64,000 nt of DNA from Bradyrhizobium sp. CIAT3101 (GCF_029714945.1 NZ_CP121634.1:5601001-5665000), one strand, 5' to 3'; shown: positions 30,409-38,957, counted from the first letter of the stretch. Notes: generated by a model not told the origin, from the letters alone. Program-made: numbers and translations.

Positions 30409-32073
30409 CTAGTCCGCAATGTCGATATGACTGGTCTCCGGCAGGAAGAAAAGCCCAACCAGAAAGGTAGAGGCTGCAAATGCGACAGGGTACCAGAGAC
30501 CAAAATACATGCTGCCCGATTCCGCGTTCATTGCGAACATGGTCGCCGGCAGCAGACCGCCGATCCAGCCCGTTCCGATCTGGTAAGGCAGCGAGATGCC
30601 GGTGTAACGGATATTGGTCGGAAACAATTCGACGATCCCCGCTGCCGCAGGTCCTTGGGCCATTTGTGCCAGAAGAACGAGCGCCAGCAGCAGACCCACG
30701 ACCTGCAGCGCGCGCGGTGCGAGCAAGTCCGTAATTCCACTCAGCTGCAGCGTGTCGCCGTCGCCGGCTGCGGGATAGCCGGCCTGCCTGACGTGTTCGG
30801 CAATCCGCGTCGCGAAATCGGGACCCGCTGCGATGCTCGCGCCATTGATGTTGACGAAAGACGGCGTTCCCGCCGACTCCCGCACATTGCGATAGCTGAC
30901 CGACGCGCGCGATAGCGTCGCCTTGGCGATATCGCAGGAGCTGGTGAACTTCGCGGTGCCGGCCGGATTGAACTGGAATGCGCAGGTGGCCGGATCGGCG
31001 TGAACCTCGACAACCACGTTGGCCTGGGCATGGTAGAGCGTCGGATTGGCGCGCTCGGCAAGTGCGTCGAAGATCGTGAAATAGCCGAGCGCGGCAATCG
31101 CGCATCCCGTCAGGATGATCGGCTTACGGCCAATGTGGTCGGACAGCCACGCAAAGAACACGCAGCCCGCCGATCCCAGGATCATGGCGGTCGCGAACAG
31201 CAGGTTCGCCGAGTAGGCGTCCACCTTCAATGTCGAGGTGAGGAAAACCAGCGTGTAGAATGTACCGGTATAGCCGAGCACCGCGGTTGCGGTCGTCATG
31301 CCGAACAATGCAATCAGCGCCACGCGGATGTTCTTCCAGCGGCCGAGCGCTTCGCGCACCGGCGCACGCGACTGGCGACCCTCGGACTTCATCTTCAGAA
31401 AGGCCGGGCTCTCGTTGAGACGGAGGCGGATCCAGAGTGATAACCCAAGGAGAAGCAGGGACGCGAGGAACGGAATCCGCCACCCCCAGGCCTTGAACTG
31501 AGTGTCATCGAGCACGCTCTGCGTGATCAGAATGACGGCAAGCGACAGCAGCAGGCTGAATGCGATCGAGGCTGGAATCCATCCGGTATAGAAGCCGCGG
31601 CGTCCGGGCGGCGCGTGCTCGGCGACGTAAATCGCGGCACCGCCAAACTCGCCGCTGATCGCAAGCCCCTGCAGGATCCGCAGGCTCACCAGAATGATGG
31701 GCGCGGCGATTCCGATCTGGTCTGAGGTCGGCAACAGGCCCACGATCAGGGTCGAGCTACCCATGATCGCGATGGTCGTCAGGAAGATGTATTTGCGGCC
31801 GATCAGGTCGCCGAACCGGCCGAACACCAAGGCGCCAAAGGGGCGGACCAGGAAGCCGAGGGCGAAGGTCAGCAGCGCAAAGATGTTCCGGGTCGCCTCA
31901 TCGAACGGGCTGAAAAATTTTGCGCCGATCGTGGTCGCCAGAGCGCCGTAGAGGAAGAAATCGTACCACTCGAAGATAGTGCCGACGCTGGAGGCGAGAA
32001 TGACCCGCCTCTCCTCTCTGGTCATGGTTGCCGTCTGCACATGCGGCTCTGCCACTTCAATGGTCATCATCAA
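30409..32073 (-). CDS. MFS transporter, metabolite:H+ symporter type, with large loop insertion
   Basis: A 554-residue member of the MHS (ShiA/ProP/KgtP) group, against roughly 430-450 for typical members. The N-terminal signature FEWYDFFLYG, GRFGDLIGRKYIF, and the second-half copy WLSDHIGRKPIIL are present. About 110 extra residues (341-450) with two Cys (364 and 380) sit between the middle and late helices, most likely as a folded external loop. Substrate is probably an organic acid. Its ATG at 32073 overlaps the amidase 3' end by 17 bases, so it probably imports the amidase product or substrate. Confidence 0.87.
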   Translation of the reverse strand: MMMTIEVAEPHVQTATMTREERRVILASSVGTIFEWYDFFLYGALATTIGAKFFSPFDEATRNIFALLTFALGFLVRPFGALVFGRFGDLIGRKYIFLTTIAIMGSSTLIVGLLPTSDQIGIAAPIILVSLRILQGLAISGEFGGAAIYVAEHAPPGRRGFYTGWIPASIAFSLLLSLAVILITQSVLDDTQFKAWGWRIPFLASLLLLGLSLWIRLRLNESPAFLKMKSEGRQSRAPVREALGRWKNIRVALIALFGMTTATAVLGYTGTFYTLVFLTSTLKVDAYSANLLFATAMILGSAGCVFFAWLSDHIGRKPIILTGCAIAALGYFTIFDALAERANPTLYHAQANVVVEVHADPATCAFQFNPAGTAKFTSSCDIAKATLSRASVSYRNVRESAGTPSFVNINGASIAAGPDFATRIAEHVRQAGYPAAGDGDTLQLSGITDLLAPRALQVVGLLLALVLLAQMAQGPAAAGIVELFPTNIRYTGISLPYQIGTGWIGGLLPATMFAMNAESGSMYFGLWYPVAFAASTFLVGLFFLPETSHIDIAD

Positions 32074-33574
32074 TCCCTTTCACATGCGGTGGAGCGGCAA
32101 TGGGTGTTACAGACACGGCACAATGGCCAAGCTGAGGGCAAGGCGACGGTCCCAGGACGGAGCTCAATTCCAGACCGAGCTGAAGCAGCGCGTCGTCGTG
32201 GCCGGGCGGAGCTTCGAAAGATATGCCATTTGGCAGGCGCGCCTCATTGAGGCCTGCAGGCAGTACAAGGGCTGGACCGCCCACGAGGCTCAGCGGAGCG
32301 ACATTGCGGCCATAGGCGATGTACGCCCGCACCATCTGGCCATTGATCTCTGCATCGGGCGCCGGCGAGACGCGCTTTGCCCCTTGGAACGGCGCAGGCA
32401 TCAGCAGAACCGGATGCATCAGCGCGTCCAGACGATGGGCGGCGAAGTGGCGGCGGTAGAGGGTTATCAGCTGCTGCCGCCGCGCGAGAGCATTCGAATA
32501 ATCGGCAAGCAGAGCAGAACGATCGCCCGTCCCGAGATGCAGGTCCTCGCCAAGCCGGGCGGTCAGCGCCGCCATCGTGACTGACGGAGCGTGTTCCGCG
32601 AGATAGAGCGCCAGCATCTCGGGGGCTTCGTGGGCGATGATGGAGGCCACCGTCCCCGGAACAAGATCGTGCAATTCGGGAATATCGGTGCGTACGATCT
32701 TCACGCCCGCAGCCGACAGGCGCTGCACAGCATCGGTGAAGATGCGCTCTAACTCACGATCGAGGTTGGCAAGATAATAGTCAGGCGCGACGCCGACACG
32801 CAGGCTGTGCGACAAGCCTAGCGCGACCGGCTGCGCGCTTGCAGTGACGTGCAACACATCATCGAGCAGCTTGATGTCCGCGACGCTACGCGCGAAAAGT
32901 CCCACGGTATCGAGCGTACGCGCGAGCGGCATCACGCCGTCCAGGGGGTAACGACCAAGCGACGGGCGATAACCGACGATCCCACAAAGGGCAGCGGGAA
33001 TTCGGATCGAGCCGTTGGTATCCGTGCCAAGCGCCGCGGGCGCCATCCGCGCGGCAACCGCGGCGGCGCTGCCGCTGCTGCTGCCACCGGCGATACGATC
33101 TGGCGCATGCGGGTTGCGCACGCGGCCGAAATGGGGATTGTCGCCCGTCCATCCCATCGACAATTCGTGCAGTCCGGTCTTGCCCAGCACGATGGCGCCC
33201 GCGCGACGCAATCGATCGACGACCATGGCGTCACTACCGGGTCGATGGCGCCGCAGCGCCGCAGTGCCTCCACTGGTGGGCAGTCCCGTGGTGTTGATGT
33301 TGTCCTTGATCGCTATCGGCACCCCGTGCAGCAGGCCAAGCGGCAGACCGCGCGCGCGGTGGCGGTCGGCAGCACGGGCCTGTTCGAGAACCATCTCCGC
33401 TTCGATCGATATGAACGCGTTGAGCTGCGCACCCCCGTCGCAGGCCTCGAGCAGGGCTTCCGCGTAAGCGAGGCTCGTCACCTCGCCCTCGCGGATCAGC
33501 TGCCCGGCCTGCGCCAGCGAAAGCTCCGCGAGCTGAGCCGCGCGCTCGGACGGAAGGACGGCAGTCCTCGGCAT
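32057..33574 (-). CDS. Amidase signature family enzyme
   Basis: The 505-residue protein (ATG 33574) has the Ser-cisSer-Lys triad: K90 in VPIAIKDN, S165 in AGGSSSGS and S189 in GTDTNGSIRIP, where the usual second Gly of TGGSIR is Asn. It hydrolyses an amide, perhaps indoleacetamide- or allophanate-like; the substrate is undecided. In-frame ATG at 33592 is an alternative. It is first in a coupled run amidase-MFS-tetR. The N-terminal 20 residues are helical with no signal, so the enzyme is cytoplasmic. Confidence 0.87.
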   Translation of the reverse strand: MPRTAVLPSERAAQLAELSLAQAGQLIREGEVTSLAYAEALLEACDGGAQLNAFISIEAEMVLEQARAADRHRARGLPLGLLHGVPIAIKDNINTTGLPTSGGTAALRRHRPGSDAMVVDRLRRAGAIVLGKTGLHELSMGWTGDNPHFGRVRNPHAPDRIAGGSSSGSAAAVAARMAPAALGTDTNGSIRIPAALCGIVGYRPSLGRYPLDGVMPLARTLDTVGLFARSVADIKLLDDVLHVTASAQPVALGLSHSLRVGVAPDYYLANLDRELERIFTDAVQRLSAAGVKIVRTDIPELHDLVPGTVASIIAHEAPEMLALYLAEHAPSVTMAALTARLGEDLHLGTGDRSALLADYSNALARRQQLITLYRRHFAAHRLDALMHPVLLMPAPFQGAKRVSPAPDAEINGQMVRAYIAYGRNVAPLSLVGGPALVLPAGLNEARLPNGISFEAPPGHDDALLQLGLELSSVLGPSPCPQLGHCAVSVTPIAAPPHVKGIDDDH

Positions 33575-33593
33575 AGTTACCGACCCCAACATC

Positions 33594-33965
33594 TCAGCGC
33601 CAGACTGCGGCTCCACTGGCATCCGTGCCGGCATAGCGAGGCTCGCCACCGGATCCGTCAGCGGACGTTTCCAGTCCCGCAATCGCGATCGCGCGCGCCG
33701 GCTTGCCGGCGGTGCCGGCGAGTCGTTTGCGCTTGAGCGTCTGGTTCGGCTCCGAGTGGTAGTAGCGCTCGATCGCTTCCACATCCGGAAACTCGACGAT
33801 GACAAGCCGCTTTGGGTGCCAATCACCCTCGATCGGCCGGTAGTCGTTTCCGCGGACCAGGAAACGGCCACCTGCGGCAACGACATGCTGCGTCACCTCC
33901 CGCTCGTATTCGTCCAGGCTCGGGCCGTTCTCAACGTCAAGCTCGATCACGAAATAGGCTGGCAT
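33594..33965 (-). CDS. DUF1330 family protein
   Basis: This 123-residue dimeric alpha-beta barrel-like protein starts MPAYFVIELDVENG and shows the DUF1330 core: YEREVTQHVVAAGGRFLVRG, PKRLVIVEFPDVEAIERYYHS. A C-terminal tail of about 30 residues after the core (SADGSGGEPRYAG) is longer than usual. The family has no settled function; it often accompanies degradative genes. It lies 19 bases upstream of the amidase and downstream of the FAD oxidoreductase, all on the minus strand. Confidence 0.85.
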   Translation of the reverse strand: MPAYFVIELDVENGPSLDEYEREVTQHVVAAGGRFLVRGNDYRPIEGDWHPKRLVIVEFPDVEAIERYYHSEPNQTLKRKRLAGTAGKPARAIAIAGLETSADGSGGEPRYAGTDASGAAVWR

Positions 33966-34032
33966 GTATTGCTCCTTCAGGCTTGCGTTTAGGAACGATC
34001 ATTCCTAAACTGATGCAAATGGCGGTCGATTG

Positions 34033-35352
34033 TCAATGTCGGCTCTGTTCAAGGGCATTCCGCCGGCACGGGGCCGGGTCGGCACGGGCCAAATTGTCCG
34101 CCACGATCGCCTGCACGGCGGCTGGATCGACGGCATGGAGGTCACCCTGCCCGAGCTTTGCGGCGGCGGCCGCTGCCGCCCCCATCGCCATGCACGGACC
34201 GATGACGCGGATGGCAGCTAGTGCGAACGGCTCCGCGTCGACGCAGCGGCCGGCAGCGATGAGATTGCGCAGGTCAGCGGCGACCATGCAGGACAAAGGG
34301 ATCCAGGTGAGATGGCCTGCCGGAAATTCTTCCCAATAGACCCCCTCCTCACTGCCGTGGAACTCGATCGGCCAGGCACTGCGTGCGATCGCATCGTCGG
34401 GCCGAACCCCCTCGCGAACATCAGCCGTTCGCAGCGTGCGTCGGCCGACCACCCCGCGCGTCTGGCGGACGCCAGGCTGGCCAACGCTGCGGACGCGCGC
34501 CTTGCTGAAGGCTGCGGGAAATTCTTCCGCGAGGAAGCGAAGCGCCCGGTCGATATCGCCACGGGCATCAAGCCCGCGTGCCGTCATCGCCACCGCGTTG
34601 AGCGGCGTTTGGTAATGGTTGAGATTGACGAGGCAGATGTCACGACCCGGAAAGGCGAAGACAAAACCATCCTTGCGGCGAAGACCGTAGCCCTCTGCCC
34701 GTTCGGACAGTCTCGCGATGATCTCCGCGCGCGGCGGAACCGGCTGCCCGACGCCCTCGATGGCGAACATGCTGGTGCCATACACCGGAACATCGGCCAC
34801 CTGGAGCCGCGCGCCTGCAAGCCCAGCCACGACGGCATCGCCGCTGGCATCAATGAACGTCTGCGCCGCGACCTCCACCGCACCATATCGCGTGTGAGCC
34901 AGCAGTCGCTCGATCCGATCGACACTGCGAGAGACCGACTGAATGACGGCACCAAGAATGACGTCGACGCCAGCTTTGCGAAGCGACTGAGCGTAGACGG
35001 CCGCCAGTTCGGTTTCATCGTAGAGAGCAACGAGGCTGTTCCGCCCGGGGCGGTGCGCCAAGGCGTTACGATGCTGCAACTCGCACAGCATGTCATCAGC
35101 GAAGCCATAGGTGAGTTGATAGGGAGCAGATCCGGTCGAATAGAAGCCGCAAAAGGTTCCGATCAAACCGTTCACGGACTGACCGCCGATCTCTGGCAGA
35201 GCATCGAGCAGGCAGACATGCAAGCCCAGGCGGCTGGCCTCGATCGCAGCCGAGACACCGGCGGCTCCCGCGCCGACGACACAAACATCGGCACTGACGG
35301 CGCGCGCTTGCGGCGGCTCCGCAACAAGCTCGATCCTGCGAGGCTCAATCAT
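34033..35352 (-). CDS. FAD-dependent oxidoreductase (PF12831-like)
   Basis: A 439-residue flavoprotein from ATG 35352 (TTG 35361 also in frame). The Rossmann motif VCVVGAGAAGVSAAIEASRLG lies near residue 24, then LPEIGGQSVNG, FIDASGDAVVAGLAG and the C-terminal LIAAGRCVDAE, as in the FAD_oxidored group that includes putative fumarate-reductase-like and succinate-like dehydrogenases. Its substrate is unknown. It is divergent from a LysR gene, with an inverted repeat between them, and heads a block continuing to DUF1330, amidase and MFS. It has many Cys, unlike the proteins of the sulfur island. Confidence 0.83.
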   Translation of the reverse strand: MIEPRRIELVAEPPQARAVSADVCVVGAGAAGVSAAIEASRLGLHVCLLDALPEIGGQSVNGLIGTFCGFYSTGSAPYQLTYGFADDMLCELQHRNALAHRPGRNSLVALYDETELAAVYAQSLRKAGVDVILGAVIQSVSRSVDRIERLLAHTRYGAVEVAAQTFIDASGDAVVAGLAGARLQVADVPVYGTSMFAIEGVGQPVPPRAEIIARLSERAEGYGLRRKDGFVFAFPGRDICLVNLNHYQTPLNAVAMTARGLDARGDIDRALRFLAEEFPAAFSKARVRSVGQPGVRQTRGVVGRRTLRTADVREGVRPDDAIARSAWPIEFHGSEEGVYWEEFPAGHLTWIPLSCMVAADLRNLIAAGRCVDAEPFALAAIRVIGPCMAMGAAAAAAAKLGQGDLHAVDPAAVQAIVADNLARADPAPCRRNALEQSRH

Positions 35353-35399
35353 GTCGGACAAGTCTTCCTCTCAGCGGCGCAAGGCCTGCTTGCCGCGCC

Positions 35400-35423
35400 A
35401 TTTCACGGCGGAGCTAATGAAAT
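35400..35423. promoter_or_regulatory. Inverted repeat between FAD oxidoreductase and lysR genes
   Basis: ATTTCA, 12 bases, then TGAAAT: a perfect 6-bp inverted repeat containing the T-N11-A pattern typical of LysR-type operators. It lies 48 bases from the oxidoreductase start and 57 bases from the LysR start, as expected for divergent autoregulation. Confidence 0.5.
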
Positions 35424-35479
35424 CTTCGAGGCCCGATAAAGCGGGGATCAGGCAACTCAGTATTCGCGGAGCGTGAAAA

Positions 35480-36385
35480 ATGGATTCGATTGCAACGATA
35501 CGAGCTTTCGTCACCGTCGCGACCACCGGGAGCTTTACCGAGGCAGCTCGCCTGCTCGACCTCGTGCCCTCGGTCGTGACAAAACGGGTCATGCAGCTCG
35601 AGCACATGCTGGGTGTGTCGCTCCTGCATCGAACCACCCGCAAAGTGATCCTCAGTCCAGCGGGCGAACACCACCTGCCCCGGTTCACGACCGCGCTTGC
35701 GGCACATGACGAGGCCATTGCCAGCGCCAGGAGAGGCGTCGAGCGTCTCTCCGGCCCCCTCGTCGTCAAAGTGCCCGCGACACTTGGGCATCTTCGGCTA
35801 AACGACGTGATCTATGATTTTGCGAGAGTGCATCCCGATGTGAACATCGAGCTGCTTTCAGTCGATGGTCCCATGAATCCCGCAGCGGAAGGAATCGACA
35901 TCGCGATCACCGCGTTCCCGGACAGCTTCAGCGGCGTTGCAGACGAATTCCTCTGGCCTATACGGCGTGGTCTCTATGCGAGTCCGCGGTACCTGGCTGG
36001 CAGGCCCGAACTGCGTCATCCTGCCCAACTCGCCGAGCATCAATGCCTAGCCTATCGACCAGCCGGATCCACATGGACATTTCGGGACAAGACCGGCCTC
36101 ATCAGCATCGACGTCAAACCGCGCTTGTGCAGCAATGACATGACGCTTCTGCTTCAGGCGGCCCGGAACGACATGGGAATCGCTCTTCTCAGCGACTATG
36201 TCGCCGCATCAGCCGCCGGACATGGCGAACTTGTCAACGTCCTCGGAGGCTTCGTGATTCCGGATCTTTGGATCAAAGCGTTGATACCGCGCGATCGACT
36301 GGACCGACCACGGACGGCTGCGCTGCTCAAGCACATCAAACGGAACTTTCGGATCGACGCCCAGTCCAATCCAATTGATAGCTGA
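35480..36385 (+). CDS. LysR-family transcriptional regulator
   Basis: A 301-residue LysR protein. The N-terminal winged HTH is complete (FVTVATTGSFTEAARLLDL, SVVTKRVMQLEHMLG, LLHRTTRKVILSPAG); the effector domain follows from residue 90. It belongs to the AaeR/DmlR-like subgroup often placed next to a divergently transcribed oxidoreductase. It probably controls the FAD-oxidoreductase block through the site at 35400-35423. Confidence 0.92.
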   Translation: MDSIATIRAFVTVATTGSFTEAARLLDLVPSVVTKRVMQLEHMLGVSLLHRTTRKVILSPAGEHHLPRFTTALAAHDEAIASARRGVERLSGPLVVKVPATLGHLRLNDVIYDFARVHPDVNIELLSVDGPMNPAAEGIDIAITAFPDSFSGVADEFLWPIRRGLYASPRYLAGRPELRHPAQLAEHQCLAYRPAGSTWTFRDKTGLISIDVKPRLCSNDMTLLLQAARNDMGIALLSDYVAASAAGHGELVNVLGGFVIPDLWIKALIPRDRLDRPRTAALLKHIKRNFRIDAQSNPIDS

Positions 36386-36705
36386 TCCCGCTGGATGTGC
36401 CGCATGTCAGCATGAATGCTGTTCTCCGTTGCCAGACGTTGCAGAATGGCTTTCCTCCGCGGATGACGGCGAACGAGAACGAGCTTTCGGGATTCGGCGC
36501 GCGGGCAACGCCAAGCCATATCCAATATAACGGATATTTCTCCGCTATGGCGCGTGAGCCGGACCACTGGCCACGCAGCACATCCATTTTGTTGGATGAA
36601 AGCGAAGAGTTAAAACATTTTACGATTCACATAAACAGCAGAATACTTTATCTCCAAGCCCAGCGCAAATGAGTGCTTCCTGCTTCCAGCCTTTGGAGAA
36701 CGACG
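36386..36705. other. Leader region of the Met-rich gene
   Basis: These 320 bases contain no convincing gene; open frames on both strands lack start signals. A 6-bp inverted repeat (ATATCC, 8 bases, GGATAT; 36518-36537) lies 170 bases before the Met-rich gene. The last 110 bases are AT-rich (aaaacattttacgattc near 36612) and probably hold the promoter. Confidence 0.45.
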
Positions 36706-37017
36706 ATGAACACCGCGATGCAGATGATGCCGATGCCGATGATGATGGGCGGCATGATGAACCCCGCAATGACGAGCGGCATGATGCCGATGATGAACAT
36801 GATGGGCATGGGTATGCCGATGATGATGCCCTGCCAGATGAAGTACACCATGACGCCGACAGGCATGACCTGCGAGATGATGCCGATGGACCCGGCCATG
36901 AAGGACATGTTCATGAAGTGCTGCGAGAGCATGATGAGCATGATGCAGATGGGCATGCCCATGATGATGTGCTGCGGCGGCATGATGATGATGTGCATGC
37001 CGACGAAGGCCGCCTGA
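36706..37017 (+). CDS. Extremely methionine-rich, cysteine-containing small protein (103 aa)
   Basis: ATG at 36706 follows GGAG at 8 bases. The product starts MNTAMQMMPMPMMMGG. By count it has 45 Met in 103 residues and seven Cys, including two CC pairs (KCCES and MMCCGG). There is no signal peptide or folded domain I recognise. MxxM, MMM and CC patterns are those used by proteins that bind Cu(I) or Ag(I), so metal sequestration is the leading idea (inference). A strong terminator follows immediately, and a separate XRE-cupin regulator is convergent. An upstream in-frame start at 36673 lacks a ribosome-binding site. Confidence 0.7.
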   Translation: MNTAMQMMPMPMMMGGMMNPAMTSGMMPMMNMMGMGMPMMMPCQMKYTMTPTGMTCEMMPMDPAMKDMFMKCCESMMSMMQMGMPMMMCCGGMMMMCMPTKAA

Positions 37018-37042
37018 TCGCCCCACCAGGGAACGATCGACG

Positions 37043-37075
37043 AAGGGCTGGCCTCGCGCCGGCCCTTTTTGTTTT
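37043..37075 (+). terminator. Intrinsic terminator of the Met-rich gene
   Basis: A 10-bp GC-rich stem (37043-37052 with 37058-37067, one G-T pair) and a 5-base loop are followed by TTTTTGTTTT. It ends the plus-strand transcript before the convergent regulator gene. Confidence 0.88.
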
Positions 37076-37698
37076 CATGCCGGCGTCTCGGCGTATGTCA
37101 TCACGAGGTAGAGAACCGCTTCGTCAGCCACCAGATTCTTGTAGACATGCGGCACGTCGGCCTCGAACAGGACAGCGTCGCCTTCGGTCAGCGTCTGCGG
37201 CTTGTCCGACCCGGCCGTGATCTCGACCACGCCTTTGGCAACGAAGAGATTCTCGCGCGTACCGGGCGCATGCGGCTCCGCCGCCTCGCGATGTAGCGGG
37301 CCAATCCTCAGCTCGTAGAATTCCACTGGATGATCGCCGTCGAAGGGAAACAGCGCGCGCGAGGTAAATTGTCCCTGGCTGGACGTCAGCAATTTCGCAT
37401 CGCTGCGGCGCAGAACCTTTGGACCGCGAGACACTTCGCTCTGGAGCAGATTGGCAAAAGGTACATGAAGCGCGCTCGCGACCTTCCACAAGAGCGCGAT
37501 GGTAGGAACGCTTTTTCCCGTCTCGATCTGCCCGAGCATGGCGCGGCTCACCCCGGATTGCTTGGCGAGGCGCTCGAGCGAATGACCGCGGCTGGTCCGC
37601 AGCCGACGCAAATTGCGTCCGAGGACGGCAGGCAGGTCGAGATCACTGGGGGATGATGCGTTCGTGTCCGGCGACGAAGCGACGTTTCCGCCGCTCAT
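37075..37698 (-). CDS. XRE-family regulator with C-terminal cupin domain
   Basis: The 207-residue protein from ATG 37698 has an HTH_3 domain (about 28-80: LRRLRTSRGHSLERLAKQSG, SRAMLGQIETGKSVP) and a cupin_2 domain (about 125-205: YELRIGPLHREAAEPHAPG, LFEADVPHVYKN). This architecture is that of small-molecule-responsive repressors such as PuuR-type proteins. The ATG overlaps the stop of the upstream 73-codon gene in an ATGA, showing coupling. A possible operator lies upstream of that gene (37943-37956). Confidence 0.9.
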   Translation of the reverse strand: MSGGNVASSPDTNASSPSDLDLPAVLGRNLRRLRTSRGHSLERLAKQSGVSRAMLGQIETGKSVPTIALLWKVASALHVPFANLLQSEVSRGPKVLRRSDAKLLTSSQGQFTSRALFPFDGDHPVEFYELRIGPLHREAAEPHAPGTRENLFVAKGVVEITAGSDKPQTLTEGDAVLFEADVPHVYKNLVADEAVLYLVMTYAETPA

Positions 37699-37916
37699 GA
37701 AGCATCCCACCGCACCGGCGACATGGCCGGGACCGGCATCGGCACCCATACCCAGGCCGGCCAGAACCAGCCGAGCGGCATGGGAGCGCCCGTTGTGAAC
37801 GGGCCCGTGCTGACGCCTGGCGTCGGTGCGGCCGAAGCGGCGGATTTCTGCCTGCTCCGTTCCGACCGATAGGCCGCCAGATCAATAATCCGCGCTGAAC
37901 TCGTAGCCTCTGTCAC
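37695..37916 (-). CDS. Small Trp/Pro-rich protein (73 aa)
   Basis: The frame begins ATG 37916 (MTEATSSARIIDLAAYRSER), a motif of short regulatory-looking N-termini in rhizobia, followed by an Ala/Pro linker and a Trp/Pro-rich tail (LGWFWPAWVWVPMPVPAMSP). Its TGA overlaps the ATG of the XRE-cupin gene, which supports real translation. The tail may sit at a membrane surface. No family is recognised. It could be a partner or leader of the regulator. Confidence 0.6.
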   Translation of the reverse strand: MTEATSSARIIDLAAYRSERSRQKSAASAAPTPGVSTGPFTTGAPMPLGWFWPAWVWVPMPVPAMSPVRWDAS

Positions 37917-37942
37917 CTTTGTTGATCCGCCTAAGATTGCAA

Positions 37943-37956
37943 TAGGTGATATCCTA
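37943..37956. promoter_or_regulatory. Candidate operator upstream of the XRE operon
   Basis: TAGG, six bases, CCTA forms a short inverted repeat around GATATC, 27 bases before the start at 37916, within an AT-rich promoter-like stretch. Autoregulation by the XRE protein is a guess. Confidence 0.3.
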
Positions 37957-38135
37957 GTTGCATTGCTTCATCCGGCAAGCCGTCGCCCAACAAAACAATG
38001 CGGAGCCTGTAAAGCTCGGCTACGTAGCAAAGGTTTCTCAGATTTGAACATCCATCAGTTGATCACTGCCGTGCGCAGACCGGCGGCGAGGCGAGCTGCG
38101 TTCCTCGCTCATGGTCTTGAAGCGACGAGCAATGG

Positions 38136-38957
38136 CTATAGCAACACCTTCTGGTCGAGGTAAGGCTTGCCGCCTCGCGATTGTTGCAACCGCCCGCCGC
38201 GCGGCTCGATGACAGGCAGCTCAGCCAAGGCATTTGCGACGTGATACATGGTCGGCAGATCACTCCAGGCCGCGCGATGGAAACGCACGGTACCGTACCC
38301 GAGCTGTCGCGCTTCAATGGTGTTGTCGGGATCCTCTGCCGGCGTCAGGGTCACTTGGCAGAGCTCATGCTCGCCCCAGGCGCCCGTTCGCGGCACATAT
38401 TTCAACATCAACGTTCCATCGGATGGGCCTGCCGCCTGAGCAACAGGCGCAGGGCGCAGATCGGCGACGGAGAGTTCGAGAAAGCGAAAGCCCATCCATC
38501 CGGCGGTGCAGACCTGGACGCCCTCGCTTTGCCGTGGAGCGTCGACCTCGGCATAGAGCTTGGGATGTCCGATCTCGTCCCGTCCCGTGATGATGGGATC
38601 GGCGAGGCTCTCCCAGACCACAGCCAGGAAACGGCCCGCCGCATGGTCCCGCGCGCCGTTGAAGCGCGCGGGCCAGCTGACGTGGATCATCGTGTAGCCG
38701 CGGCCGGCAAGCCAATCGATCTCCGTCATGTAGTGAAATTCCACGGTGACGACGGGATCGCCGAGCAGCGAAAAACCCTCCGGCAAGTGACGCTGCAACA
38801 TCACTTCGTCGGTGAGAAAGCTCGCTGCAACCGAGAGCCGGCGCGGACTCCTCGTTCGATCCCCGGCAACGCCGTCGGGCATTTGTCGGGGTCCGGGTGC
38901 CGGCCCGAAATGGGTCGGCATCCGGTAGATCCGTCCGGGTTCGAACCGATAGCTCAT
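38136..38957 (-). CDS. Acetoacetate decarboxylase-family protein
   Basis: A 273-residue protein with the ADC fold: FLTDEVMLQRHLPEGF, VEFHYMTEIDWLAGRGYTM, and the likely Schiff-base Lys at 133 in EIGHPKLYAEV. ADC enzymes decarboxylate beta-keto acids, but many relatives do aldol or dehydration chemistry, so the reaction is open. Its ATG overlaps the stop of the DUF4865 gene (ATGA), so the pair is coupled. It is divergent from, and probably controlled by, the LysR gene at 39645. Confidence 0.83.
   Translation of the reverse strand: MSYRFEPGRIYRMPTHFGPAPGPRQMPDGVAGDRTRSPRRLSVAASFLTDEVMLQRHLPEGFSLLGDPVVTVEFHYMTEIDWLAGRGYTMIHVSWPARFNGARDHAAGRFLAVVWESLADPIITGRDEIGHPKLYAEVDAPRQSEGVQVCTAGWMGFRFLELSVADLRPAPVAQAAGPSDGTLMLKYVPRTGAWGEHELCQVTLTPAEDPDNTIEARQLGYGTVRFHRAAWSDLPTMYHVANALAELPVIEPRGGRLQQSRGGKPYLDQKVLL

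Noticed and set aside
36397..36672. Open frame of 91 codons between lysR and the Met-rich gene
   Set aside because: No start signal, weak codon pattern and AT-rich promoter-like DNA at its end.
36610..37026. His-rich minus-strand frame (many HHH and HAH runs) opposite the Met-rich gene
   Set aside because: It is the complement of repeated ATG/ATGATG codons; it lacks a ribosome-binding site and overlaps a better-supported gene and its terminator side.
36669..37220. Asp/His-rich plus-strand frame over the Met-rich gene
   Set aside because: Same repeat read in another frame; it runs through the terminator and into the convergent regulator.
38937..38950. tRNA T-loop-like sequence (GGGTTCGAACCGAT)
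   Set aside because: It lies in the start region of the ADC-like gene; no acceptor, D or anticodon stems can be built around it.
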